A DNA stretch of 64,000 bases from Merdicola sp963557785 (GCA_963557785.1 CAUWBF010000001.1:248001-312000), one strand, 5' to 3'. Shown: positions 17,968 through 27,491, counted from the first letter of the stretch. Notes: a model not told the origin generated them from the letters alone. Made by a program: numbers and translations.

Positions 17968-19029
17968 ATGATTAAAAGAAATGAAACAAGACCAATATTT
18001 GTAGGCAATGTACAAATAGGTGGACAAGATAAAGTAGTAATTCAATCAATGACAAATACTAAAACTAAAGATATAACTGCAACTGTTAATCAAATATTAG
18101 AATTAGAAAAGGCAGGTTGTGAAATTGTAAGAGTTGCATGTCTAGATATAGAAGATGCAAAAGCAATAAAAGATATTAAATCTAAAATACATATTCCAAT
18201 CGTAGCAGATATTCATTTTGATTATAGAATAGCTTTAGAAGCTATTAATTCTGGAGTTGATAAAGTTAGAATAAATCCAGGAAATATTGGAAATGAAGAA
18301 AGAGTTAAATTAGTAGTAGATGCTTGTAAGAATCATCATATCCCAATTAGAATAGGAGTAAATGCTGGTTCTTTAGAAAAAGATTTACTTGCAAAATACG
18401 GTGGCAAACCTACTGCTAAAGCTATGGTAGAAAGTGCAAAAAAACATGTAGAAATACTAGAAAAATTAGATTTTTATGATATAGCAATATCTCTTAAAGC
18501 TTCTGATTTAGACTTATGTATAGATAGTTATTTAGAAGCTGCTAGTACCTTTAAATATCCGCTTCACTTAGGAATTACAGAATCAGGAACAACATTTAGC
18601 GGAGCGATAAAATCAAGTATAGGATTAGGAATAATGTTAAAACAGGGAATAGGAGATACAATGAGAGTTTCACTTTCAGATAACCCTGTTGAAGAAATCA
18701 AAGTAGTTAAAGAAATATTAAAAGATTGTAAATTATATCATAAATCACCTACATTAGTCTCTTGCCCAACTTGCGGAAGAACTCAAATAGATTTAATTCC
18801 AATAGCAAAAGAAGTGGAAGAATTTTTACAAACAGTAGAAGCAGATATTACAGTAGCCGTTATGGGATGTGCTGTAAATGGACCAGGAGAAGCCAGTAAT
18901 GCTGATATAGGAATTGCAGGTGGTATTAAAGAAGGTCTGCTATTTAAAAAAGGAGAAATTATAAAAAAAATACCTCAAGAAAAAATAGTTGATGTATTAA
19001 AAGAGGAAATTATAAATATGACAAAATAA
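17968..19029 (+). CDS. ispG: 4-hydroxy-3-methylbut-2-enyl diphosphate synthase IspG (GcpE)
   Basis: This iron-sulfur enzyme performs the penultimate step of the MEP isoprenoid pathway, whose first enzyme (dxs) is at 36021-37785. The 353-aa product has the TIM-barrel block VIQSMTNT...T (about residues 25-35) and the Fe-S ligands CPTCGRTQ and GCAVNGPGEASNADIG in the C-terminal domain. Length fits the short bacterial IspG form. It is in line with rho-trmB and the next gene starts 15 bases on. Confidence 0.95.
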   Translation: MIKRNETRPIFVGNVQIGGQDKVVIQSMTNTKTKDITATVNQILELEKAGCEIVRVACLDIEDAKAIKDIKSKIHIPIVADIHFDYRIALEAINSGVDKVRINPGNIGNEERVKLVVDACKNHHIPIRIGVNAGSLEKDLLAKYGGKPTAKAMVESAKKHVEILEKLDFYDIAISLKASDLDLCIDSYLEAASTFKYPLHLGITESGTTFSGAIKSSIGLGIMLKQGIGDTMRVSLSDNPVEEIKVVKEILKDCKLYHKSPTLVSCPTCGRTQIDLIPIAKEVEEFLQTVEADITVAVMGCAVNGPGEASNADIGIAGGIKEGLLFKKGEIIKKIPQEKIVDVLKEEIINMTK

Positions 19030-19044
19030 AAAGGAAGCATATGT

Positions 19045-20067
19045 ATGGATGTAAAAGAATTAGCAAATAAATATAGAAGCGAAATACCTAGTAATCTAAG
19101 TGATATTGAATTTTTAAAAGCTGTTTATATAAAGCTTGCATATGAAAAAGCATTTGATGAAAAATATTATTTTGGTAATAATGGAACAATAAAAAAAATA
19201 TATAAGCTAGCTCAAAAAAATAAAAATAGTAGAGTAGCAGGGAAAGAAAAACGAACAATAATTTGTTGCTCACTATCATATGAAATTGAACATCTATTAG
19301 CTGAATTTGGTTATAAATGTTTTGTAACTCCTTCTTTTGAAATTGGTGATCATGTTTTTCCTATTGTAGTGTTAGATGATGGTACTCAAATTAAATATGA
19401 CTTACAACAAGATTTAGAAAATATACAAACACATTGTAGAACAAGATTTTTTGCAACAAGTGATGGAGATGATTTTGCATATAATCTTCATGTCATTGAC
19501 AATGAGGAACAGTTTAAAATTGATCAAGCAATTGGATATGTAAACAGTACAGAAGATTATAGGGATTCAGATATAGAAAATCTTGACAAGAAAATTGCTG
19601 AAAATTCAGATGCAACAATTTGGCAAAAGTTAAATATTATTCTTTCAGATACAAAAGTAAATGATATTTCTCAAGATACCGGATATATAGAATGCTATAA
19701 GTACTATGCTAAAAGATTATTGCCTAGATACTTTACTACAAAGGAATTTATGGCTAAAGTTCATATAATAACTTGTTCAAGGCAGGCCTCTAATAGTGAT
19801 GGTGAAGATGAAATAGAATTTACTAATTGTATTTATGTAGATGATAGAAGTGCCCCACAAGCTGTATATATGTTTTCGAGAATTCATAATAGATACATTC
19901 TTACACCTTATGAAAATGTTATAAAATTAGAAGAGGAAGGTTTAATAATTGGAAATAAATATCCTAGTAATGGTTCTAAAAAATTAAAAAAACAACTTGA
20001 TATTTATAAAAATGAAAAGGATTTAAATACACATAATTTATACGATAGTGATAGGCAAGAACAATAG
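19045..20067 (+). CDS. Orphan protein with possible transglutaminase-like Cys-His-Asp fold
   Basis: This 340-aa protein is not one I recognise. A segment near residues 72-125 has ICCSLSYEIEHLLAEFGY, then GDHVFPIVVLDDGT, then KYDLQQDLENI. This gives the Cys, then His, then Asp order and spacing of transglutaminase/papain-like folds. It has no signal peptide or membrane span, so it would be cytoplasmic. It follows ispG by 15 bases (SD AAGGAAG) and is probably the last gene of the rho-trmB-ispG unit. Enzyme activity is an inference from the triad only. The nearby promoter at 20072 starts a new unit. Confidence 0.55.
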   Translation: MDVKELANKYRSEIPSNLSDIEFLKAVYIKLAYEKAFDEKYYFGNNGTIKKIYKLAQKNKNSRVAGKEKRTIICCSLSYEIEHLLAEFGYKCFVTPSFEIGDHVFPIVVLDDGTQIKYDLQQDLENIQTHCRTRFFATSDGDDFAYNLHVIDNEEQFKIDQAIGYVNSTEDYRDSDIENLDKKIAENSDATIWQKLNIILSDTKVNDISQDTGYIECYKYYAKRLLPRYFTTKEFMAKVHIITCSRQASNSDGEDEIEFTNCIYVDDRSAPQAVYMFSRIHNRYILTPYENVIKLEEEGLIIGNKYPSNGSKKLKKQLDIYKNEKDLNTHNLYDSDRQEQ

Positions 20068-20071
20068 TTTG

Positions 20072-20100
20072 TTGACGTTTTACATAAAGTAGCTTATAAT
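20072..20100 (+). promoter_or_regulatory. Promoter for the orphan gene at 20184
   Basis: TTGACG (20072-20077) and TATAAT (20095-20100) lie 17 bases apart. The leader contains an inverted repeat (ATAAATCAG at 20107-20115 with CTGATTTAT at 20146-20154) that could fold before the SD. Confidence 0.75.
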
Positions 20101-20183
20101 ATTATTATAAATCAGGTTGAAAATCTCTTCTCTACAATAAATCAACTGATTTATATTCTATATGTGAAAGAGAGGTCTTAAAA

Positions 20184-20600
20184 ATGTTAACGAATGAACA
20201 GGCAAGAAGTTCATTTCGGAACATAATTTCCGAGATTGACGCGAACATAGAAGCTATTAAAAGCTTTGACATAACTGATGAAACTGCTAAGACTAATTTA
20301 ATTACAGAGGTCTTTGCACCAATTATAATTGATATAGAACAGTTAAAGTGTAACTATCTTGAAAAAGAATATCTAAATTTATCGCCGTATAAAGATATTG
20401 ATTTGTTGGAATATATTCCAATATTAATCTTTTTTATTCTTTCTGAAAATGTGGAAGCTTGGCAAGTCTTTGATGATGCTATTGCTTTTTTACAAGTCAT
20501 TAAAGATAAATATCCTAAGCTATTTAAATCACTTTTTCAGAATAAAGATTTTTCAAAAGTTACTATTTATGAATTTATTGCAATATTAGATGCTATTTAG
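20184..20600 (+). CDS. Orphan protein with a straight-read CGG codon
   Basis: I do not recognise this 138-aa protein. It is predicted helical and acidic, with a hydrophobic stretch near residues 78-88 (PILIFFILSEN). It has its own promoter, SD (AGAGAGG) and terminator. Its first codons are richer in C and G than the neighbours (CGG at codon 12, GAC, GCG, GAG), which suggests recent acquisition or a different selective history. The in-frame CGG at 20217 has to be read as Arg, because a +1 shift there would meet TAA two codons later. Confidence 0.6.
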   Translation: MLTNEQARSSFRNIISEIDANIEAIKSFDITDETAKTNLITEVFAPIIIDIEQLKCNYLEKEYLNLSPYKDIDLLEYIPILIFFILSENVEAWQVFDDAIAFLQVIKDKYPKLFKSLFQNKDFSKVTIYEFIAILDAI

Positions 20601-20655
20601 GCTAGAAAATGTAATTATTAAGTATCAAGTAATATATATAAGAGAAGAGAAAAGA

Positions 20656-20702
20656 AAAGGATAAAGCTATCACATGGAGTATTGTGGTAGCCTTTTCTTA
20701 TT
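20656..20702 (+). terminator. Probable terminator
   Basis: A stem GCTATCAC/GTGGTAGC, extended by AAAAGG with CCTTTT, is followed by a T-rich stretch. Confidence 0.65.
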
Positions 20703-20793
20703 ACCTTTTTTGAAATATAAATGTTATATATATGTTCTTGATTTTCACTAAATATTATGATAAATTTATATAAAAACTAAGGAAGAAGTAATA

Positions 20794-22233
20794 ATGGAAG
20801 AATTAGATATAAAAGAATTTATTGAAATATTATTAGAAAAAAAATGGCTAATAATTATAACAACAATAATATGCATGATATTAGGATATACATACAATGC
20901 ATATTTTACCGAGCCATTATATAAATCATCTACTACTTTATTATTAGCAAAAACTACAAATGAAACTACTTCAACTAAAAACGAAATTAATACAGACCAA
21001 GCAATTACTCAAACAGATATAACATTAAACGAAAAATTAGTTTCAACTTATAGTGAGCTTGCTAAAAGTAGCGGAATTTTAAGCAAAGTAATTAGCAACT
21101 TAAATTTAAAAATTTCAGAAGATGAAATTAAAAAAAGTATTACAATATCAGAGGTAGATAATACAGAAATTTTAAAAGTTACAGTTGCAAACCCAAATGG
21201 TAAGCAAGCTGCAATTATAGCAAATGAACTAGCAACTGTTTTTTCTGAAAGAATAAAAGATTTATATAGTATAGATAATATAAAAGTTGTAGATAGTGCA
21301 GTAGAATCCAAAAATGCTTATAACATTGAGCCTGAAAAATATGCTATTATAGGTGCAGGAGTGGGATTTATAATTTCAGTTATATTTGTATTATTTATGA
21401 ACTTAATTAGAAATACCGCGAGAACTCCAAAACAAGTAGAAAAATCTGCTAAAATATCTGTTTTGGCCACAATAAGTAAAGATAAGTCTAATACAGATGA
21501 ACTTACAACTTATGTTGATACAAGGTCGTCTATTACAGAAGCTTTTAAAGGTCTTAGAACTAATATTAAGTTCTATAAAAAAGAGAAAATTAAAAGTATT
21601 GCTGTTACAAGCTCTGTTCCTGAAGAAGGAAAAAGCTGGATATCAGCTAATCTAGCAACTGTATTTGCAAAAAATGGCGAAAGAGTTCTTTTAATAGATG
21701 CTGATATGAGAAGGGGCAGACAGCATATGATTTTTAGAGTTCGTCAAAGAGATGGATTATCAGAATTATTAAAATCTGGTGATATAGAAAATATTGGACA
21801 ATATATTCAAAAAACAGCTATCGATAATTTACATATATTAACTTGTGGAAATCTTACACAAGATTCTTCAGAGTTACTATTAACAAATATATTTGAAAAA
21901 TCTTTGGAAATTCTACATAAATATTATGATATGATTATAATAGATACAACTCCTAATTCTATAGTAACTGATGGTACAATAATATCAAGATTAGTAGATA
22001 CTAATTTAATTATTACAAAATACAATTATACCGATTTAGAAACAATAGAAAGAATTAAAGATAATATTCAAAAAGTTGGAGGAGATGTATTAGGCTTAGT
22101 AATAAACCAAATACCAAATGGAAATAAAAAATATGAAGATTCATATTACTACAGTACATCTATGATAGATATGGGAAAACGCTATGTAACAAAAGCAGCT
22201 AAATTAAATGGAGCTAGAAGAGATGAAATATAA
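20794..22233 (+). CDS. Fused Wzz-type polysaccharide copolymerase / BY-kinase
   Basis: This 479-aa protein joins a Wzz chain-length domain (transmembrane helices at about residues 16-36 and 180-202, with the extracytoplasmic part between) to a bacterial tyrosine kinase. The kinase has Walker A VPEEGKSW (about 273), Walker A' LLIDADMRRGRQ and Walker B IIIDTTP. The Tyr-rich region near the end (YEDSYYYS) is the usual autophosphorylation cluster. Such proteins control export and chain length of capsule or exopolysaccharide. It stands alone, without glycosyltransferases nearby. A split pair with the same functions is at 42004-43721. Confidence 0.9.
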   Translation: MEELDIKEFIEILLEKKWLIIITTIICMILGYTYNAYFTEPLYKSSTTLLLAKTTNETTSTKNEINTDQAITQTDITLNEKLVSTYSELAKSSGILSKVISNLNLKISEDEIKKSITISEVDNTEILKVTVANPNGKQAAIIANELATVFSERIKDLYSIDNIKVVDSAVESKNAYNIEPEKYAIIGAGVGFIISVIFVLFMNLIRNTARTPKQVEKSAKISVLATISKDKSNTDELTTYVDTRSSITEAFKGLRTNIKFYKKEKIKSIAVTSSVPEEGKSWISANLATVFAKNGERVLLIDADMRRGRQHMIFRVRQRDGLSELLKSGDIENIGQYIQKTAIDNLHILTCGNLTQDSSELLLTNIFEKSLEILHKYYDMIIIDTTPNSIVTDGTIISRLVDTNLIITKYNYTDLETIERIKDNIQKVGGDVLGLVINQIPNGNKKYEDSYYYSTSMIDMGKRYVTKAAKLNGARRDEI

Positions 22234-22257
22234 AAGCCTACTTACGTAGGCTTTTTT
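22232..22257. terminator. Bidirectional terminator between convergent genes
   Basis: A stem AAAAGCCTA/TAGGCTTTT with loop CTTACG lies between the BY-kinase gene and the Sel1-repeat gene, with A and T runs on both sides. Confidence 0.85.
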
Positions 22258-23686
22258 ATATATGTATTCCTATATTTGGAATATTTTTTTCTGTATTTTT
22301 AATTTTAAGATTTATTTCATTTTTTAAATTACTACAAAGTTCTACCATATCTTTTGAATAGATGGATTCCAGTAACTCAAGAGCTTTATTTAAATCTTGT
22401 TTTATTCCGATTTCTAAATTTCCATTTAAATAAAAATATTTTGCTAAATTATATTTTGACCATTCACACAATGTAAAAATTGGGGCTTCTGAAGCTTGAT
22501 TATAATATTCAAATGCTTTTTTAAAATCTTTTTTTACAAATGTACCTGTTCTATAAAATTCACCAATCTTATTTGATGCCCAACTTTCTCCAAGGATAGC
22601 AGCTTGTTCATAATAATGGAAAGCTTTTGAATAATTTTTTTCATTTTCATATATTTTTCCAAGATTATTATATGCATATACATTGCCTAAAGTAGCAGAC
22701 TTCTTAAAAAATTCTATTGCCTTTTCTTTATTAGGCTTAATATGACTAAATTTGCCATTTAAAATAATAAGACCTAAACTATTATAAGCATTTGAACAAT
22801 TTAGCTTTCTTGCTTTGTTAAAATATTTAAAGCTTAAAAGTTGGTCGTGCTTACTTAAACTTCCTATTTTACCAGTATAATACATATATCCAATTGCCCA
22901 GTTAGCAGTAGGGTGCTTATTATCTGCTGCTATTTTATAATATTCATAAGCTTTGTCATATCTTGGAAATCCTGCAATTAGTCCATAAAATTCTAAAGAG
23001 GCCATTTCAAAGCAAGCAAATGGATTTTTAGTTTTAGCTAACTGGTTAATTCCACGTATAGACCAAATACCAGAATTTAATTGTATATTAATAAAATCTT
23101 TTATATCATTTAAAGAAATATTTGTATCATAAATATTTTTTTCTACAATATTTGAAAATGATTCATCTACCAATATAGGCTGTTTTTTATCTAGTATAAT
23201 ATAAAATAAAACTAAAACTAGAAAATTATATAAATCTTTATTATCTAGTAAATTGTGTAGTTTATCTGTTAAATTAATGCTAACATCTGAATCATTCTTA
23301 CTTATAGAATATAATCTATTACATATATGAAGTAGTTTTTCGTTACCATTTATGGTATCTATAGAAGTATTATCTTTGAAATTTACATTTTCTAGTAAAG
23401 ATAATATTTGAACTATTGTATTTTTTAAAGCTAATTCATCTATTTCATATTTCTTTTTTAATTCTAGAAAATATGACTTATATGAAGAATTTATTGCTCT
23501 AAATCCTGTACAATAATTATTTACTGTACTATCTGCAATATAATCTATATTAAATATAGTACAAAATAAATCTGATTGTAAAAATGTATTTTTAGAGTTA
23601 GATTCTTCTTTTATTATTCTAAAAAAATTACCAAGAGAAAGGTAATTATCATTTATATTTAATCTTATAAAATTCTTTTTACTCAT
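22256..23686 (-). CDS. Sel1-like repeat (TPR-type) protein
   Basis: The C-terminal two thirds (about residues 200-450) consist of Sel1-like repeats: A..YYKIAADNKHPTANWAIGYMYY, A.EFFKKSATLGNVYAYNNLGKIY, AFHYYEQAAILGESWASNKIG, AFEYYNQASEA. These form a solenoid that mediates protein-protein contacts. The N-terminal 200 residues match no domain I know but are well conserved in style (NYLSLGNFFRII). I choose ATG 23686, preceded by GGAGG, over an upstream ATG at 23713. Role is unknown; Sel1 proteins often act as adaptors in signalling or envelope assembly. Confidence 0.85.
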   Translation of the reverse strand: MSKKNFIRLNINDNYLSLGNFFRIIKEESNSKNTFLQSDLFCTIFNIDYIADSTVNNYCTGFRAINSSYKSYFLELKKKYEIDELALKNTIVQILSLLENVNFKDNTSIDTINGNEKLLHICNRLYSISKNDSDVSINLTDKLHNLLDNKDLYNFLVLVLFYIILDKKQPILVDESFSNIVEKNIYDTNISLNDIKDFINIQLNSGIWSIRGINQLAKTKNPFACFEMASLEFYGLIAGFPRYDKAYEYYKIAADNKHPTANWAIGYMYYTGKIGSLSKHDQLLSFKYFNKARKLNCSNAYNSLGLIILNGKFSHIKPNKEKAIEFFKKSATLGNVYAYNNLGKIYENEKNYSKAFHYYEQAAILGESWASNKIGEFYRTGTFVKKDFKKAFEYYNQASEAPIFTLCEWSKYNLAKYFYLNGNLEIGIKQDLNKALELLESIYSKDMVELCSNLKNEINLKIKNTEKNIPNIGIHI

Positions 23687-23704
23687 AATTTTCCTCCGAC
23701 CATA

Positions 23705-23733
23705 ATTATACACTATATTATGTAAATAGTCAA
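23705..23733 (-). promoter_or_regulatory. Promoter of the Sel1-repeat gene
   Basis: On the minus strand, TTGACT (23728-23733) and TATAAT (23705-23710) are 17 bases apart and lie 20 bases upstream of the start codon. Confidence 0.75.
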
Positions 23734-23740
23734 TTTTTAT

Positions 23741-23799
23741 CGTGAATTATACGTGAACGCAGATGTATACTCGTGAATTGTAGTGAATTGATTTAGCGT
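23741..23799. repeat. Cluster of GTGAA direct repeats upstream of a promoter
   Basis: CGTGAA occurs at 23741, 23752 and 23772, with related AGTGAATTG at 23782. Three of the units extend to GTGAATT. They lie immediately upstream of the -35 of the Sel1 gene, so they may be binding sites of a regulator. Confidence 0.5.
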
Positions 23800-23850
23800 G
23801 GATAGAATAATAAAATATTTTAAGAACAAAATGAAAAAGGATAAAGGTAT

Positions 23851-24615
23851 ATGGAAATTTATATAGATGGACAAAAGATTAATTATATAAACAAAGGAAC
23901 AGGTAAAAATGTATTATTATTACATGGATGGGGAGTTAACATAGATTTATATAAAAATTTAATAAATGAAATTGCTAAATCTAATAATGTATATGCATTA
24001 GATTTACCTGGATTTGGAAAAAGTGATGAACCTAATGAAATATGGAATGTAGATAAATATGTAGATTTAGTGCAAAAGTTTATAGAAAAATTAGATTTAA
24101 AAGAAATTAATTTAATTGGGCATTCTTTTGGAGGTAGGATAATTATTAAGTTAGCTAATAAAAATAGCTTAGAATTTAAAATAAACAAAATTGTGCTACT
24201 TGGAAGTGCTGGTATAAAACACAAATTAAAGTTTAATAAAAAAGTTAAAGTACGTATCTATAAAATTTGCAAAAAAATAATTAATTGTAAAGTTATTCAA
24301 AAAAGATTTCCCAATTTTATGGATAAAGTAAAAAGTAAATTTGGATCAGATGATTATAAAAAGGCAAGTAATATAATGAGGGGCTCATTAGTTCAAGTTG
24401 TTAATGAGGATTTAACTAATTTAATTCCTAATATTAAAAGTGATACATTGCTAATTTGGGGAACTTGTGATGAAGCAACTCCAATAGAAGATGGAAGAAA
24501 AATGAAAGAGCTTATCAAAAATTCAAAATTACTTGAAATAGAAGGTGCTACTCATTATGCATTTTTGGAAAGTCCTTTATTGGTAAATCAAATGATAAGC
24601 GAATTTTTAAAATAA
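23851..24615 (+). CDS. Alpha/beta hydrolase
   Basis: A 254-aa alpha/beta-hydrolase-fold protein with the oxyanion segment LHGWG (residues 24-28), nucleophile elbow GHSFGG (Ser at 92), an Asp in GTCDEATP and a terminal His in ATHYAFLE. The fold and triad are complete; the substrate is not known. It is followed 14 bases later by a membrane-tethered MurF-like ligase and then ddl, so a role linked to the wall or its precursors is possible, though this is inference from context. There is no signal peptide. Confidence 0.88.
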   Translation: MEIYIDGQKINYINKGTGKNVLLLHGWGVNIDLYKNLINEIAKSNNVYALDLPGFGKSDEPNEIWNVDKYVDLVQKFIEKLDLKEINLIGHSFGGRIIIKLANKNSLEFKINKIVLLGSAGIKHKLKFNKKVKVRIYKICKKIINCKVIQKRFPNFMDKVKSKFGSDDYKKASNIMRGSLVQVVNEDLTNLIPNIKSDTLLIWGTCDEATPIEDGRKMKELIKNSKLLEIEGATHYAFLESPLLVNQMISEFLK

Positions 24616-24629
24616 AGTGGAAGGTTGTT

Positions 24630-26168
24630 ATGGAAAATTACTTAAGATTAATATTAAAAATTGAGTATATAGTAAATTTTATATTACTCACAAAATTTTA
24701 CTTGCATATGTTCCAATTAAATAGTTATAAAATAAAGAAAAATTGGAATTGGATTAAAAATAATAAATTTGAATGTATATTAAAAATATTTATTGTATTT
24801 ATAAGTATAGTATTAACTTTAATAAGAGGTGGAATTTTTGCTTCAGTTGTAATTATGATTTTAGGAATATATCTAAATATTCAGAAGAAGAAAGCTAAAA
24901 TACCTTTAAAATATACTAATAGAATTATTATTTTAATAATAACTCTGCTTATATTGGTTAGTATATTTTTAATTATAAGTTATATAACAAATACAATTCT
25001 AGTTGCTTTAGCAATAATAAATATATTAGTTCCAGTATTAATAATACTAGCTAATTATATTAATAAGCCAATTCAAAGTATGAGAAATAATAAATACATT
25101 AATGAAGCTAAAAGAATAATTGATTCTTCACCAGACCTTATTGTAATAGGTGTTACGGGTACATATGGAAAAACAAGTGTAAAAAATTATCTAGCAAAGA
25201 TATTATCTTGTAAATATCAAGTATTAGTTACTCCTCAAAACTATAATACAACTTTAGGAGTTGTTAAAACTATAAGAGAGAATCTAAAAGCTACTCATCA
25301 AATCTTTATATGTGAGATGGGTGCAACTAATATTGGCGATATTAAAGAAATCTGCGATATAGTTAAACCAAAATATGGAATAATTACATCGATCGGACCT
25401 CAACATTTAGAGTCATTTGGAAGTATCGAAAATATATTAACAACAAAATTTGAATTAGCTGAAAGTGTTAAAGAAAATGAGGGAACTATTTTCTTAAATT
25501 ATAGTAATGAATTTATAATAGGATACTCTGAAAACATAGAAAATAAAGTAATTTATGGAGAAGAAAATTCTAAACTAAATTATTCTGCAAATAATATAAA
25601 ATCTAGTTATGAAGGAATAAGCTTTTATGTTAATAATGAGCCTATGGAATTTAGGACAAAAATTATAGGAAGACATAATGCTATAAATTTAGCTGGTTGT
25701 ATTGCTATGGCTAGAATATTAGGAATATCTTATGAAGATATCCAGATGCAAATAAGAAGATTAGAAAACGTAGAGCACAGATTAAATGTAATTAAAAGAG
25801 CTGATTTAACTATAATAGATGATGCATATAATTCTAATCCAGTCAGTTCGAAATCAGCCTTAAATACATTAAATGAATTTAATGGTATAAAAATTTTAGT
25901 TACTCCAGGTTTAATAGAACTTAATAATCAAGAATACAAATATAACTTTGAACTTGGAGAATATGCTGCTAGCATATGTGATTATGTTTTTTTAATAGGA
26001 GAACATTCTATACCAATTCGCGATGGACTTATTAGTAAAAATTATAATCCAGAAAATATTTTTGTTACAGATAGGCCAGAAAATGCTATGCAAATGATTA
26101 GAAAATTAGATATTGCTGGTGAAAAAATTGTGTTATTGGAAAACGATTTGCCAGATAATTATAAATAA
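24630..26168 (+). CDS. murF: Membrane-anchored MurF-like ligase (UDP-MurNAc-tripeptide--D-Ala-D-Ala ligase)
   Basis: MurF joins D-Ala-D-Ala to the UDP-MurNAc tripeptide. The ligase core is at about residues 170-512: P-loop GVTGTYGKTSVKN, then the conserved EMGATNIGDIKEI, ITSIGPQHLESFGS, the EHRLN motif and IIDDAYNSNP. It carries an extra N-terminal region of about 150 residues with four hydrophobic helices, absent from textbook MurF, so the enzyme is probably tethered to the membrane. It sits between the hydrolase and ddl, whose product supplies the D-Ala-D-Ala substrate. Start ATG 24630 follows a GGAAGG-type SD. Confidence 0.88.
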   Translation: MENYLRLILKIEYIVNFILLTKFYLHMFQLNSYKIKKNWNWIKNNKFECILKIFIVFISIVLTLIRGGIFASVVIMILGIYLNIQKKKAKIPLKYTNRIIILIITLLILVSIFLIISYITNTILVALAIINILVPVLIILANYINKPIQSMRNNKYINEAKRIIDSSPDLIVIGVTGTYGKTSVKNYLAKILSCKYQVLVTPQNYNTTLGVVKTIRENLKATHQIFICEMGATNIGDIKEICDIVKPKYGIITSIGPQHLESFGSIENILTTKFELAESVKENEGTIFLNYSNEFIIGYSENIENKVIYGEENSKLNYSANNIKSSYEGISFYVNNEPMEFRTKIIGRHNAINLAGCIAMARILGISYEDIQMQIRRLENVEHRLNVIKRADLTIIDDAYNSNPVSSKSALNTLNEFNGIKILVTPGLIELNNQEYKYNFELGEYAASICDYVFLIGEHSIPIRDGLISKNYNPENIFVTDRPENAMQMIRKLDIAGEKIVLLENDLPDNYK

Positions 26169-26184
26169 AGAAAGGTGTGTTATT

Positions 26185-27363
26185 ATGAAAATAAAGATAG
26201 GTGTATTATTTGGAGGAAAAAGTGTTGAACATGAAGTATCAGTAATTACTGGTATACAAGCAATAGAAAATATGGACAAGAATAAATATGATATCATCCC
26301 TATATATATAACAAAAGCAAATGAAATGTATGTAGGAAAAGATATAGGAAATATTGAAAAATATAAAAATATCCCTGATTTATTAAATTCAAGTGAAAGA
26401 GTTGTATTGTCAGGAGATAATGGAAGAGCTCAAATACTAAGATATAAAACATCTCCTTTTAAGCCTAATGTATATGACTATTTTGATATAGCATTTCCTA
26501 TAGTTCATGGTACAGATGTTGAGGGAGGAGCATTATATGGTTTCTTTAAAATTTTAAATGTACCTTGTGTTGGATCTGATATATTATCTTCTAGTATATC
26601 TATGGATAAATATATGGCAAAATGTATTTTAAAGGAAAAGAATTTACCAGTACTAGATTGTCTATGTTTTGATTTAAAAGAATATAAAACTAATTTAGAA
26701 GGAATAAAAAAATCAATAATAAATAAATTTGGTTTTCCTGTTATTGTCAAACCTGTAGATTCAGGTTCTAGCGTTGGAATTAGTATTGCTAAAAATGAAA
26801 AAGAACTAGAAGAGAGTATAGACGATGCATTCAAATATTCAAAAAGAATTCTATCAGAACATGCTATATCAAATATGAGAGAAATAAATTGTTCTGTTTT
26901 AGGAGATTATGAATATTGTATGGCATCTGAGTGTGAAGAGCCAATAAAAAGTGATGAAATACTAAGCTATAAAGATAAATATATATCTGGTGGTAAAAAA
27001 ATTGGTGGAGAAAAAGGAATGAATGTTTCTGGTGTTAAACTACCTGCAAATATTCCTGATGATTTAAAAGATACTATTCAAGATTTAGCTCAAAAAACTT
27101 TTAGAGCTATTGGATGCACTGGTGTTGTTCGTATAGATTTTATGATAGATAACGATACTGATAAGATATATGTAAACGAAATAAATACAATCCCTGGATG
27201 TTTATCATTCCATCTATGGAAAGCAAGTAATTTACAATATAAAGACCTTCTTAATAACCTTATAGATATTACATTAAAAAGAAAGAGGGAAGAGGATAGC
27301 ATATTATATTCTTTTGATACAAACATGTTACAAACTATTTCTATTAGTAATCATAAAAAATAA
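26185..27363 (+). CDS. ddl: D-alanine--D-alanine ligase
   Basis: Ddl makes D-Ala-D-Ala for peptidoglycan, in the ATP-grasp fold. The sequence shows GVLFGGKSVEHEVSVITG (residues 5-22), the substrate-binding FPIVHGTDVEGG, VKPVDSGSSVGISIA (ATP-binding) and the metal site VNEINTIPG near the C-terminus. The 392-aa length is in range. The start ATG at 26185 has an AAAGGTG SD; an upstream in-frame ATG at 26113 lies inside murF. It directly follows murF, as a natural functional pair. A terminator follows. Confidence 0.95.
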   Translation: MKIKIGVLFGGKSVEHEVSVITGIQAIENMDKNKYDIIPIYITKANEMYVGKDIGNIEKYKNIPDLLNSSERVVLSGDNGRAQILRYKTSPFKPNVYDYFDIAFPIVHGTDVEGGALYGFFKILNVPCVGSDILSSSISMDKYMAKCILKEKNLPVLDCLCFDLKEYKTNLEGIKKSIINKFGFPVIVKPVDSGSSVGISIAKNEKELEESIDDAFKYSKRILSEHAISNMREINCSVLGDYEYCMASECEEPIKSDEILSYKDKYISGGKKIGGEKGMNVSGVKLPANIPDDLKDTIQDLAQKTFRAIGCTGVVRIDFMIDNDTDKIYVNEINTIPGCLSFHLWKASNLQYKDLLNNLIDITLKRKREEDSILYSFDTNMLQTISISNHKK

Positions 27364-27372
27364 TTTATTGAT

Positions 27373-27409
27373 AAAGATATCAACTCTTCTTAGTTGGTAT
27401 CTTTTTTTG
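27373..27409 (+). terminator. Terminator after ddl
   Basis: A 12-bp stem AAAGATATCAAC/GTTGGTATCTTT (one G-U pair) is followed by TTTT. Confidence 0.88.
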
Positions 27410-27431
27410 ATAAAATATAACAAAAAAATGA

Positions 27432-27460
27432 TTGTACTTTTTGCTTTTTACATATATAAT
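27432..27460 (+). promoter_or_regulatory. Promoter of the pta-ackA operon
   Basis: TTGTAC (27432-27437) and TATAAT (27455-27460) are 17 bases apart, upstream of the SD AAGGAGG at 27478. Confidence 0.7.
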
Positions 27461-27491
27461 ATATTAGTATGATTAATAAGGAGGAATATAT

